From the NCBI GenBank assembly GCA_030549905.1, contig JAUQQK010000002.1, positions 1 to 64,000 on the forward strand: a stretch of 64,000 nt of DNA, written 5' to 3'. Position numbers and translations under genes: made by a program. Origin of the DNA: Aquificota bacterium. GTDB taxonomy: Bacteria; Aquificota; Aquificia; Aquificales; Aquificaceae. The notes beneath the pieces were generated by a model, which had not been told where the DNA came from, did no database searches, and saw only the letters and a list, made by a program, of their open reading frames with translations. This document shows positions 25,970 through 36,055 of the stretch, piece after piece (within the stretch, counting starts at the first letter, position 1; each line of letters starts with the position of its first letter).

Positions 25970-26744
25970 CATGGTCAAAGAGGCTTTTTATCTCTTCCGT
26001 AAGTAGTCCCAGCTTTTTCACCCTTTCGTAAGTCCTCTCGTAGGTTTCTTTTATCTTTTCCCTTAAGCCCTCCCCATATATTTCATAGAAGCCATCCTTA
26101 TCCCTGTAATCATCGCAAACTTGGAATAAAAGTCCATAAGAAAGCCCAATCTCCTCAAGATCCCTTAATATTTCTATTCTTTTTGATACAATACCACCCG
26201 CCACAAAGCAGAAGGCAAAAAGCTGTGCTGTTTTTTTAAGGCTTATCTCTTCCTGAGTTGAGAGTTTTCTTACATCAAGCACCTGCCCGCCCACCATACC
26301 ACTGTAGCCAGACCTATGAGCAAGCTCTCTAATGAGAAGCAAAATTTCCTTTTCATTCATACTTCTAAAGTTTTCCTTATCTGATAAGACTTCAAAGGCA
26401 AGGGTAAGCAGGGCATCGCCCGCCAGAAGGGCAATATCCTCACCGAAAACTATATGACAGGTGGGTTTTCCACGTCTTATGCTGTCGTTATCCAAAGCGG
26501 GGAGGTCATCGTGAATCAGAGAATAGTTATGCACCATTTCCACCGCACAACCCACTACAAGGGCATCTTCTAAATCTCCACCCAGAGCCTGAGAGACAGC
26601 ACACACAATAAGAGGTCTGAGCCTTTTGCCCTCCTGAAAAAGGTAGTAAGTGGTGGCTTCATAAAGGAGCTGAGGCTCAAAGGGCGGGACGAGCTGGCGG
26701 AGTTTTTCTTCAAGCCTTTTTTTCCAAAGACCGAGCTGGCTCAT
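25941..26744 (-). CDS. Polyprenyl diphosphate synthase (FPP/GGPP type)
   Basis: 267 aa trans-prenyltransferase. It has the first Asp-rich motif in [22 protein letters not shown]-type context (DDLPALD), and the second reads CDDYRDKDG, replacing the usual QDDxLD. It builds C15-C20 isoprenoids for quinones or lipids. The first gene upstream, a lipoprotein, overlaps it by 4 nt. The short-chain (IspA-like) assignment is likely; exact chain length cannot be read. Confidence 0.88.
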   Translation of the reverse strand: MSQLGLWKKRLEEKLRQLVPPFEPQLLYEATTYYLFQEGKRLRPLIVCAVSQALGGDLEDALVVGCAVEMVHNYSLIHDDLPALDNDSIRRGKPTCHIVFGEDIALLAGDALLTLAFEVLSDKENFRSMNEKEILLLIRELAHRSGYSGMVGGQVLDVRKLSTQEEISLKKTAQLFAFCFVAGGIVSKRIEILRDLEEIGLSYGLLFQVCDDYRDKDGFYEIYGEGLREKIKETYERTYERVKKLGLLTEEIKSLFDHVRLETSQPH

Positions 26745-27169
26745 TCAACCTTCCGAATTTCCTGCACTTCAAAGAGATATACGTCCTCTTTACTGCCAGA
26801 ATGCTTAAGCGTGGCGGTATAAACTACCACATATTTCCCGCCTTTCACCTCACCCACCGCACTGCACCTGTAGGTGTCTTTTTCTGTCTTTTCTGGCTTT
26901 CCAAAATCCACAAGCCTTACTTCCTGTATGTAAGGCTCTGCCTTCTTTGCCACAGACTGCATAAGTGTATTTTCTGGGTCTAAAAAGGAAAAAACCGCCT
27001 TAAAGGCTTCTCCTACTGCTTCCCGTGGATTGTCTTCAGCCCATGCTTCTATGCCTATCGCTTGTTTTACCAATTCCTGAGCCTTATCCGCTTTGCAAGG
27101 GTTTGAAAACATAAATTTGTCGCAGGCTGTTAGGCTCACAAGAGCTAAAAATAGCACAAACCTCTTCAT
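26741..27169 (-). CDS. Small lipoprotein of unknown function
   Basis: 142 aa. A lipoprotein signal is clear: MKRFVLFLALVSLTAC with the lipobox Cys at residue 16. The mature part is mixed alpha/beta with two further cysteines. Family unknown. It is the gene directly after an MlaE permease (9-bp spacing), so an envelope or lipid-transport link is possible but unproven. Confidence 0.78.
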   Translation of the reverse strand: MKRFVLFLALVSLTACDKFMFSNPCKADKAQELVKQAIGIEAWAEDNPREAVGEAFKAVFSFLDPENTLMQSVAKKAEPYIQEVRLVDFGKPEKTEKDTYRCSAVGEVKGGKYVVVYTATLKHSGSKEDVYLFEVQEIRKVE

Positions 27170-27178
27170 ATATTCCCC

Positions 27179-27916
27179 TCAGAAAATTATAGCAGTTAAA
27201 AAGTAGTCCGATATAAGAATCAGCATGGAAGAAGCCACCACGCTGTTGGTGGTAGCCCTGCCCACACCCTCCGTGCCACCCTTCGTGTAGTATCCAAAGT
27301 AGCAACTTACCGCGGATATGATAAAGCCAAAGAAGACCGCCTTGTAAAGACCTCCTATAAAGTCATAAAGTTCTGTGAGGTCTTTCATCTTCTCCCAGAA
27401 AAGGTATTCGTTGACTCCAAAAAGCTTGACTGCCACGAACCACCCTCCAAAAATGCCGGATATATCTGCAATAAGCACGAGCATAGGAACCCCCACAATG
27501 CCCGCAAAGAGCCTCGGGCTTACCAGATAGCTCACAGGGTTTATACCCATCACCTCAAGGGCGTCAATCTGCTCCGTTATCCTCATGGTGCCTATGTTGG
27601 CTGTCATGGCAGAACCCACCCGAGCTACCACCATCAAAGATGCCAGCACAGGACCAAGCTCTCTTCCCATAGATATGGCTACCACAGCACCTATTAAAAA
27701 CTCCGCGTTAAAGCGATGGAAAGTGCTGTAAGTCTGCAGGGCGATAACGCCACCAGAAAATATGGAAGTTATAACTACCACAGGCACCGTTTCGGAAGCC
27801 ACATAGGCAAGTTGTTTTATAAAATGCTTGAGTTTTGGAGGTTTTTTGAAGATAAAGTATAGTCCCCAGAGAGTTAAAAGGGTTGCTCTACCTACCTCTT
27901 CAGCTACCTTGAGCAC
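27179..27916 (-). CDS. mlaE: MlaE-family ABC transporter permease
   Basis: 245 aa, five to six transmembrane helices. It has the MlaE hallmark stretch GRELGPVLASLMVVARVGSA, the EQIDALEVMGINPVSYLV coupling helix and GVPMLVLIADI. It moves phospholipids between membranes with an ATPase (MlaF) and an MCE protein (MlaD), neither of which is adjacent. It starts immediately after the aroC stop. Confidence 0.9.
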   Translation of the reverse strand: MLKVAEEVGRATLLTLWGLYFIFKKPPKLKHFIKQLAYVASETVPVVVITSIFSGGVIALQTYSTFHRFNAEFLIGAVVAISMGRELGPVLASLMVVARVGSAMTANIGTMRITEQIDALEVMGINPVSYLVSPRLFAGIVGVPMLVLIADISGIFGGWFVAVKLFGVNEYLFWEKMKDLTELYDFIGGLYKAVFFGFIISAVSCYFGYYTKGGTEGVGRATTNSVVASSMLILISDYFLTAIIF

Positions 27917-29080
27917 TCAAAACCCCCTCACATATTCCATATATAGCCTGAAGCGTTCCTTTAGTTCTTCCATAAAATCCCCACCCAGCTTTTCAAGAAG
28001 AGCATCCGCTAACACTATAGCAAGCATGGCTTCCGCCACTACAGAAGCGGCAGGCACTGCCACCACATCGCTTCTTTCTTTGCCAGCCTTTACTTCTTCC
28101 TTTGTTTGAATATCAACGCTTCTTAACGGCTTTGTAAGAGTTGGAATAGGTTTCATAGCACATCTTACAAGGATAGGCATGCCGTTGGTAATACCTCCCT
28201 CTGTTCCACCAAGGTTGTTAGAGTATCTGAAATATCCTTCCTCTTCAGACCAGCCTATTTCATCATGTACCTCTGAGCCGAACCTTCTTGCGGACTCAAA
28301 ACCCAAGCCTATCTCCACACCCTTTATAGCCTGAATGCTTAGCATAGCCTGACCTATCCTTCCATCTATCCGCTTATCCCACTGAATATGACTTCCCAAT
28401 CCCGGTGGCACTCCCACTGCAAAAACTTCAAAGATACCACCAAGACTTTCTCCCCTTTCTTTTGCCTCATCTATAAGTTTTATAAACTCCTCGTCCTTTG
28501 ATGGGTCTGGAAATCTTACTATAGAGCTTTCAGCCAGCTGGTGTCTTTTAAGCAAGTCTTTTTCTTCTATAGGTGGTGAAAGCCTTCCTATGCTAACCAC
28601 ATAACTACCTATTTTTATCCCAAACTCTTCAAGAAACCTTTTACAGACAGCACCTACTGCTACCCTTGCCGCTGTCTCCCTTGCAGAAGCTCTCTCAAGA
28701 ATATTTCTGAGGTCTCTCTGATTATACTTTATGCCTCCTGACAGGTCCGCATGTCCGGGTCTTGGTCTTGTAAAAGGCACCACGCCTGGTGGAGCTTCTC
28801 CTTCATAAGCCATTTTTTCTTGCCAGTTTTCCCAATCTCTGTTATAAATAGCCATAGCTATAGGACTTCCTATGGTTTTGCCAAAACGGAGACCAGCCAG
28901 AAACTCCACCCTATCCTTTTCTATCTTCATCCTCCCGCCCCTGCCATAACCCCTCTGCCTTCTTTCTAATTCTCCGTTTATGTATTCAGAGGATAGCTCA
29001 AGGTTTGCGGGCAGTCCCTCAAGGATGCAGACTAAAGCTTTTCCATGAGACTCACCCGCTGTTAAGAACCTTATGGACAT
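27917..29080 (-). CDS. aroC: Chorismate synthase
   Basis: 387 aa, last step of the shikimate pathway, FMN-dependent. Family signatures include RFLTAGESHGKALVCILEG, the RPGHADLSGGIKY segment, ASARETAARVAVGA and GTEGGITNGMPI. Its ATG shares one base with the rpmB stop (TAATG). Confidence 0.97.
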   Translation of the reverse strand: MSIRFLTAGESHGKALVCILEGLPANLELSSEYINGELERRQRGYGRGGRMKIEKDRVEFLAGLRFGKTIGSPIAMAIYNRDWENWQEKMAYEGEAPPGVVPFTRPRPGHADLSGGIKYNQRDLRNILERASARETAARVAVGAVCKRFLEEFGIKIGSYVVSIGRLSPPIEEKDLLKRHQLAESSIVRFPDPSKDEEFIKLIDEAKERGESLGGIFEVFAVGVPPGLGSHIQWDKRIDGRIGQAMLSIQAIKGVEIGLGFESARRFGSEVHDEIGWSEEEGYFRYSNNLGGTEGGITNGMPILVRCAMKPIPTLTKPLRSVDIQTKEEVKAGKERSDVVAVPAASVVAEAMLAIVLADALLEKLGGDFMEELKERFRLYMEYVRGF

Positions 29081-29280
29081 TATCGCACGCTAACCGCCTT
29101 TACCACCTTGCCCGCCTTCAGGCACTTGGTGCATACATGGACCCTTCTTACAGAGCCATCCTCAAGCACTATCCTGACTCTCTGAAGGTTTGGCTTGAAG
29201 GTTCTTGAGTTCTGCTCCGCTGAGAAGGTCACGCTCTTTCCAAACCTTGTAGTCTTTCCACAAACATAGCACCTTGCCAT
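29080..29280 (-). CDS. rpmB: Ribosomal protein L28
   Basis: 66 aa. It begins MARCYVCGKTTRFGKSVT and has a second pair CTKC, so it is the zinc-binding (C+) form of L28. The ATG at 29280 is preferred over a TTG two codons earlier because AAGGAGG lies 7 nt before it. Confidence 0.96.
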   Translation of the reverse strand: MARCYVCGKTTRFGKSVTFSAEQNSRTFKPNLQRVRIVLEDGSVRRVHVCTKCLKAGKVVKAVSVR

Positions 29281-29312
29281 CTTCAAACCTCCTTAGAAAA
29301 CTAAATATTATA

Positions 29313-31443
<2,131 letters not shown>

Positions 31444-31444
31444 G

Positions 31445-31463
31445 GCGGTATAAATTTTAACAC
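31445..31463. repeat. 19-bp direct repeat, left copy
   Basis: GCGGTATAAATTTTAACAC is identical to 32620-32638. It sits 1 bp before the KaiC-like start codon and carries that gene's presumed -10. The two copies bracket the rpn-like nuclease gene. Confidence 0.85.
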
Positions 31464-31486
31464 CACAGGCTAAAATTATCCTGCCC

Positions 31487-32509
31487 ATGAAACACATGAA
31501 AGCTCATGACCTTTTTACAAAAGCAGTCCTAAAAGACGAGGAAAACCTAAAAGCCTTCCTATCTGAATTTTTACCCAAAAACCTCACAAAACACCTCAAC
31601 CTCTCAAAGCTAACACTTGTTCCAGAAGAACAGATAACCCTCTCTCACGAAAAAAGACTTATACCAGACATATGCATAGAAATGCCTCTAAAAGGCTCAA
31701 AAAGAAAAGTCCATATTTACATGCTCATTGAACACAAGTCCTATCCAGACAAAAGAGCATACCTCCAAATCCTTAACTACATCACCTCCTTATGCGAAAA
31801 GTCCTTCTCAGAAAACAGAGACTATCCACCCGTATTGCCACTTATCTACTACCATGGAAGAAAGCCATGGCTGTATCCTGTGAGGTTTTCTGAGTTTCTT
31901 AGAGTTCCTGAAGAGATAAAAGAGTACTTTTTAGACTTCTATGTGGAGCTTGTGGATTTGCTAAAGCTAAGAGATGAGGAGCTTCTTAAAAAGGTAGAGA
32001 GCTACGATATTCTCTATACCTTTATGCTTTTACAGAAGAAGCTTCATGCACCCCTTGAGGAGTTGCTTGAAGTGGTAGAAAGGTTTATAAGCCTTGGCAC
32101 GCTGTTAAGTGAGAGAAGAGGCTACTTTTTCTGGCTTTATGTCAAGTTTATAGCCCATTTTAAGAAAATTGACGAAGAAAATGTCCTGCATAAAATAATA
32201 GAGAGAGGAGGACAGGAAGTGCTGAAAGAGTTAAAGCTTTATCCTGATAAGAAATACGAGGAAGGTTTGGAAAAAGGACTGCAGGAAGGTATACAAAAAG
32301 GCTTAGAAAAAGGTCTTTTGATAGAAGCACAGGAAATGGTTATTGAGGTTATTGAATTAAGGCTTGGGGGTGTTCCAGAAGAGGTGGAAAGGCTCATAAG
32401 GTCTGAGAAAGACAGGAACAGACTCAGAAATCTTCTCAGGGAACTGGTAATCAGTAAAGACCCTCTTGAGACTTTAAGAAGTTTTTATCCTGAGCTTGAG
32501 TTTCCCTGA
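31487..32509 (+). CDS. Rpn-family PD-(D/E)XK nuclease (recombination-promoting)
   Basis: 340 aa; a second ATG at 31496 is also possible. The N-terminal half is the Rpn/transposase_31 nuclease core: HDLFTKAVLKDEENLKAFL, the catalytic region LIPDICIEMP...VHIYMLIEHKSYPDK (Asp, then Glu-x-Lys) and PLIYYHGRKPW. The C-terminal part is a typical EGLEKGLQEGIQKGLEKGL repeat followed by a helical end. Rpn proteins cut DNA and raise recA-independent recombination; they are often mobile and multi-copy. It is bracketed by 19-bp direct repeats that duplicate a neighbouring promoter, which suggests an acquired cassette. Confidence 0.88.
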   Translation: MKHMKAHDLFTKAVLKDEENLKAFLSEFLPKNLTKHLNLSKLTLVPEEQITLSHEKRLIPDICIEMPLKGSKRKVHIYMLIEHKSYPDKRAYLQILNYITSLCEKSFSENRDYPPVLPLIYYHGRKPWLYPVRFSEFLRVPEEIKEYFLDFYVELVDLLKLRDEELLKKVESYDILYTFMLLQKKLHAPLEELLEVVERFISLGTLLSERRGYFFWLYVKFIAHFKKIDEENVLHKIIERGGQEVLKELKLYPDKKYEEGLEKGLQEGIQKGLEKGLLIEAQEMVIEVIELRLGGVPEEVERLIRSEKDRNRLRNLLRELVISKDPLETLRSFYPELEFP

Positions 32510-32619
32510 ATTTTACAATACGAGGAGGGTCTTTTGCTTTAAGCTTAAGAATGTGCCTAAGGTGATGGAATTAGCTAATGAAAACTGAGATAAATAGCCT
32601 GTTACACAACTGGCTTCCT

Positions 32620-32638
32620 GCGGTATAAATTTTAACAC
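32620..32638. repeat. 19-bp direct repeat, right copy
   Basis: Identical to 31445-31463 and in the same orientation. This copy carries TATAAA at 32624-32629, 10 nt before the miaB ATG, and probably serves as the miaB core promoter. The 110 bp between the Rpn stop and this repeat hold nothing I recognise. Confidence 0.85.
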
Positions 32639-32639
32639 T

Positions 32640-33944
32640 ATGCGGTATTTTATAAAGACCTTCGGATGTCAGATGAACTTTAACGATTCGGAAAGGCTCA
32701 GAGGTATTCTAAAGACCATGGGCTATGAGCCTGCCCAGAGCTGGGAAGAGGCGGACCTAATCCTTATAAACACCTGCACCATAAGGGAAAAGCCAGACCA
32801 GAAGGTATATTCACACCTCGGAGAGTTTAAGAAGATAAAAGAAAGAAACCCGAAGGCCCTCATAGGAGTCTGCGGATGTCTTGCCCAGAGAATGGGGGAG
32901 GAGCTGGTGCAGAAGGCTCCAGTCATAGACCTGCTCTTTTCCAGCTTTAACATGCATCAGCTTCCAGAGCTTATACAGCAGGCTCAGGCAGGCTACAAGG
33001 CTATTGCCATACTGGATAACCCGCCCTCAGACGAAGATAAGCTCTGGGAGTTTCCAACCGTCAGGGACAACAAATACTGTGCCTATGTGACGGTGATGAA
33101 GGGGTGCGACAAGAACTGCACCTACTGTGTGGTGCCAAAGACAAGGGGGAGACAACGTTCAAGAAGCCTTGAAAGTATTCTTAAGGAAGTAAAGAGCCTT
33201 GTGGAGGATGGCGTCAGGGAAATACACCTTTTAGGACAGAACGTGACCGCCTGGGGTCAGGACATAGGCACACCCTTTGAGGAGCTTCTATACAGGGTGG
33301 CTGAAGTGCCGGGAGTGGAAAGGATACGCTTTACCACTGGACATCCGAAGGACCTTACAGAAAGCATAGCGAAAGCCATGGGTGAAATACCTCAGGTCTG
33401 CGAACACCTTCACCTTCCCGTGCAGGCAGGCTCTAACAGAATTCTAAAACTTATGGACAGGGGCTACACAAAGGAAGAATACCTTGAAAAGGTGCATATG
33501 CTAAAGGAGTATGTAAAAGGTATAACCTTCTCCACCGACATCATCGTGGGCTTTCCTACAGAGACGGAGGAGGACTTTGAGGAAACGTTGGATGTGCTAA
33601 GGAAGGTCAGGTTTGAACAGGTCTTTTCCTTCAAATACTCTCCAAGACCGGACACGCCTGCCTACTCCATGGAGGGTCAGGTGCCAGACCACATTAAAAC
33701 AGAAAGGATGAGCAGACTCTTGGAGCTTCAGAAAAGAATTCTTTCAGAGATAGCCAGAGAGTATGAGGGCACCATACAGGAAGTTCTCATTGAAGGCTGT
33801 GAAGGGAGCAAGCTTACAGGCAGGACAAGGACAAACCGGTGGGCAAGCCTCAGCGGTGATGAGAGTCTGCTCGGAAGCCTTGTCAAGGTTAAAGTGGTAA
33901 GCTCAAAGCCCTTTAACATGGAGTGTGAGCTTGTGGAAGGCTGA
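32640..33944 (+). CDS. miaB: tRNA-2-methylthio-N6-dimethylallyladenosine synthase
   Basis: 434 aa radical-SAM methylthiotransferase acting on A37 of tRNA. The N-terminal domain has its three cluster cysteines (TFGCQMN, TCTIRE, CGCLAQR), the radical-SAM CxxxCxxC reads CDKNCTYC, and a TRAM domain closes the protein. There is no Shine-Dalgarno; TATAAA lies 10 nt upstream, so the mRNA may be leaderless. The 3' end overlaps the MNT gene by 20 nt. Confidence 0.96.
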   Translation: MRYFIKTFGCQMNFNDSERLRGILKTMGYEPAQSWEEADLILINTCTIREKPDQKVYSHLGEFKKIKERNPKALIGVCGCLAQRMGEELVQKAPVIDLLFSSFNMHQLPELIQQAQAGYKAIAILDNPPSDEDKLWEFPTVRDNKYCAYVTVMKGCDKNCTYCVVPKTRGRQRSRSLESILKEVKSLVEDGVREIHLLGQNVTAWGQDIGTPFEELLYRVAEVPGVERIRFTTGHPKDLTESIAKAMGEIPQVCEHLHLPVQAGSNRILKLMDRGYTKEEYLEKVHMLKEYVKGITFSTDIIVGFPTETEEDFEETLDVLRKVRFEQVFSFKYSPRPDTPAYSMEGQVPDHIKTERMSRLLELQKRILSEIAREYEGTIQEVLIEGCEGSKLTGRTRTNRWASLSGDESLLGSLVKVKVVSSKPFNMECELVEG

Positions 33945-34233
33945 GCAAATAAAAGACCTTGAGAGCCTGAGGGAATTTCTAAAAAACTACTTTGCTGGAA
34001 GGAAGGTGAGGCTCTATCTTTTTGGCTCAAGGGCAAGGGGAGATGAAACACCCTCCAGCGACATAGACCTTGCCCTTGAGGCTCAAGAAGACATAAGCGA
34101 AGATATATCTTATCTGTCAGAAGTCCTGGAAGAGTCCCTTTTGCCATACAGGGTGGAACTTGTGGACCTTTCAAAGGCAGGAAGGCACCTGAGAAAAAAG
34201 GTCATGGAGGAGGGTATCCTCTGGATAGGCTGA
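33925..34233 (+). CDS. mntA: MNT-domain nucleotidyltransferase antitoxin (MntA-type)
   Basis: 102 aa from a GTG at 33925 that overlaps the miaB end. The minimal nucleotidyltransferase motif is exact: GS at 34-35, ten residues, then DID at 46-48 (GSX10DXD). In type VII toxin-antitoxin systems this enzyme adds AMP to a tyrosine of the partner HEPN toxin and so blocks it. The gene after it encodes exactly such a HEPN protein, overlapping by about 13 nt. Confidence 0.9.
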   Translation: MSLWKAEQIKDLESLREFLKNYFAGRKVRLYLFGSRARGDETPSSDIDLALEAQEDISEDISYLSEVLEESLLPYRVELVDLSKAGRHLRKKVMEEGILWIG

Positions 34234-34634
34234 AGGAGCTTACAGAGAGCTTTCAGAAGGCTTTTGAAAGGCTAAGGGAGGCAAAAGTCAGGGCGGAGCA
34301 GGCGGATAGAGAGCTTTATCCCTTTTTAAGGGATTCCACCATACAGCGTTTTGAATTCACCTATGAGCTTTTCTGGCATCTTTCAAGGCTATACCTGAAG
34401 CTTCATGGCATAGACTGTTCCTCGCCAAGGACATGCCTTCGCCAGCTTGGTATAGTTTTAGGACTTTCTGAGGAGGAAAGACGGGAACTTTTAAAGCTTG
34501 TGGATTACCGCAACCTGACTTCACACACATACGATGAAGAGCTTGCGGAGGAGGTCTTTAGAGAGCTTGACAGATACATGCATGTAATAGCCTCTACCTT
34601 TGAAAAATTGCAAAAATCTACAGAGCCATTTTAA
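34221..34634 (+). CDS. hepT: HEPN-domain toxin (HepT-type), apparent CTG start
   Basis: 137 aa, helical. The frame reads LDRLKELTESFQKAFERL at the start and shows the HEPN catalytic motif RNLTSHTY at residues 97-104, matching RX4HXY with the tyrosine that MntA modifies. HEPN toxins are RNases. No ATG, GTG or TTG lies near the expected N-terminus. The best start is CTG at 34221, placed 6 nt after a strong GGAGGAGGG site at 34206-34214; a second CTG follows at 34230. This gene is easily missed by gene callers that require standard starts. Confidence 0.82.
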   Translation: MDRLKELTESFQKAFERLREAKVRAEQADRELYPFLRDSTIQRFEFTYELFWHLSRLYLKLHGIDCSSPRTCLRQLGIVLGLSEEERRELLKLVDYRNLTSHTYDEELAEEVFRELDRYMHVIASTFEKLQKSTEPF

Positions 34635-34668
34635 AGGTCTTTGCAGGCTCGCAAAAGTTAAAAAGGAC

Positions 34669-34697
34669 TTGACAAGCTTAAAGTTTTTTGCTACTAT
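34669..34697 (+). promoter_or_regulatory. Promoter of the 34.7-kb porin
   Basis: Perfect -35 TTGACA at 34669-34674, 17-bp spacer, -10 TACTAT at 34692-34697. It is followed by a short leader with AAAGGAGGG before the ATG. Expected to be strong. Confidence 0.65.
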
Positions 34698-34731
34698 ATA
34701 GTTATCAAAACCTTTAAAGGAGGGTACCAAC

Positions 34732-35904
34732 ATGAGGAAGAGCTTACTTGCAGTAGCAGCCCTGATGGGTGTAGGAGCCTTAATGCCTGCAAAGGCAGCC
34801 ATGTTCAGAGTAGATGAAGACACCTATGCCAACATGGGGCTAAAGCTCCAAATATGGGCACAAAGACTGGGCAAAACTACTCCAGGTGGTAAAGACTTCA
34901 CAGACTTCTCCATAGCCAACGCCAGGATTTACTTCAGCGGTCAGGTCAACAAGATGGTCCAGTTTGGTGCAAACCTGGACTTTGCAGTTCATGACCTCGG
35001 TGCCGCTGGTAGAAGGGCACATCAAGGCACTAGAACATCAAGGGTAAATGATGCCTTTATCAACCTCAAACCTATGGAAGAAGTCCAGCTTATGGCAGGT
35101 CTCTACAGGCTACCCTTCAGCAGGGCATCTCTGACAGACAGCTATACTTATGTAATACCTACAGGCTATGGCTACAGCATAAGAGGCAATAACTTTACAC
35201 CCCTGACAATAGGAGCTAACGTTCGGAACCCTTACAGGGATGCGGGTGTAACACTGTGGGGTAATATAGCGGATGGAATGCTCAAGTATCAGCTCGGTGT
35301 ATTTGACGGAAGGTGGGACCACGCATCTGGAGCTTTAGGTACCAAGGACAATATTGCATTTGCAGGAAGAATACAATTTACACCTACGATGCTTGGCTAT
35401 AAGGGTGAAAAAGGCTTTGGCCTTGCGGACACATACCTTGGAAAGCAAAATGTCCTGACCATAGGCCTCGGTTATAACTTCCAGAAGTGGGATAACAATT
35501 CAGGATATTCTGGCACCGCAAAAGCATGGACCGTTGATGCCATGTGGGAACAAAAGTTTGGCGACATAGTTCCCAACCTGCAGCTTGGCTATCAGGACAA
35601 TAAAGATTTACCTGCTACTGCACCTCTTAAAGCAAAGAACAGAGTATGGTATGCTCAAGGTCAGCTCCTCTATGACCAGGTGGTTGGTGTAGGAAAACCA
35701 GCTCTTGCTATAAGGTATGAAAATCAGGACGACAGAACAGCGGCCAACAGGGACACCAACAGAACAGGTGTCTTCTTCAACTACTACATAAAGGGTCAAG
35801 GTGCTAAAATCCAGCTCGGTGCTGACGTCGTAAGCCTTAAGAACAAAACTCCAAACGAAAAGAACTACACCGACTGGACGCTTGCTCTTCAAACCCAGTT
35901 CTAA
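34732..35904 (+). CDS. Outer-membrane beta-barrel porin
   Basis: 390 aa. Signal peptide MRKSLLAVAALMGVGALMPAKA, then a barrel typical of phosphate/OprP-like or major porins of Aquificales: FTDFSIANARIYFSGQVN, MAGLYRLPFSRASL, ending ALQTQF with terminal Phe. It has no coiled coil, unlike the porin at 11.2 kb. It has its own strong promoter and a Rho-independent terminator, so it is a highly expressed single gene, probably a general porin. Confidence 0.85.
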   Translation: MRKSLLAVAALMGVGALMPAKAAMFRVDEDTYANMGLKLQIWAQRLGKTTPGGKDFTDFSIANARIYFSGQVNKMVQFGANLDFAVHDLGAAGRRAHQGTRTSRVNDAFINLKPMEEVQLMAGLYRLPFSRASLTDSYTYVIPTGYGYSIRGNNFTPLTIGANVRNPYRDAGVTLWGNIADGMLKYQLGVFDGRWDHASGALGTKDNIAFAGRIQFTPTMLGYKGEKGFGLADTYLGKQNVLTIGLGYNFQKWDNNSGYSGTAKAWTVDAMWEQKFGDIVPNLQLGYQDNKDLPATAPLKAKNRVWYAQGQLLYDQVVGVGKPALAIRYENQDDRTAANRDTNRTGVFFNYYIKGQGAKIQLGADVVSLKNKTPNEKNYTDWTLALQTQF

Positions 35905-35919
35905 GCTTTACATAAGCTT

Positions 35920-35947
35920 AGCCTCGCCCTGCGCGGGGCTTTTTTAT
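35920..35947 (+). terminator. Rho-independent terminator of the porin gene
   Basis: Stem AGCCTCGC/GCGGGGCT (8 bp with one G-U pair, 5-nt loop) directly followed by TTTTTTATTTTTT. It begins 15 bp after the porin stop. Confidence 0.9.
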
Positions 35948-36055
35948 TTTTTATAACCTTGTAGAAAAAGCTCAGGTTTGCGTCAAAGCCAGCCCCTGTA
36001 GAAACCTCAGTATGCGTTGAAATCCTTGACTTTAAGAGAAGGTCTCAAGAGGGCT

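Noticed and set aside
34521-34823. A 100-codon minus-strand frame across the HEPN gene and porin start
   Set aside because: It is antisense to the recognisable HEPN toxin and to the porin signal peptide and has no family character.
35980-36030. A GTAGAAACCTC...GTTGAAATCC string after the porin that resembles CRISPR repeat ends
   Set aside because: It occurs once, with no second copy at spacer distance and no cas genes; treated as ordinary intergenic sequence.
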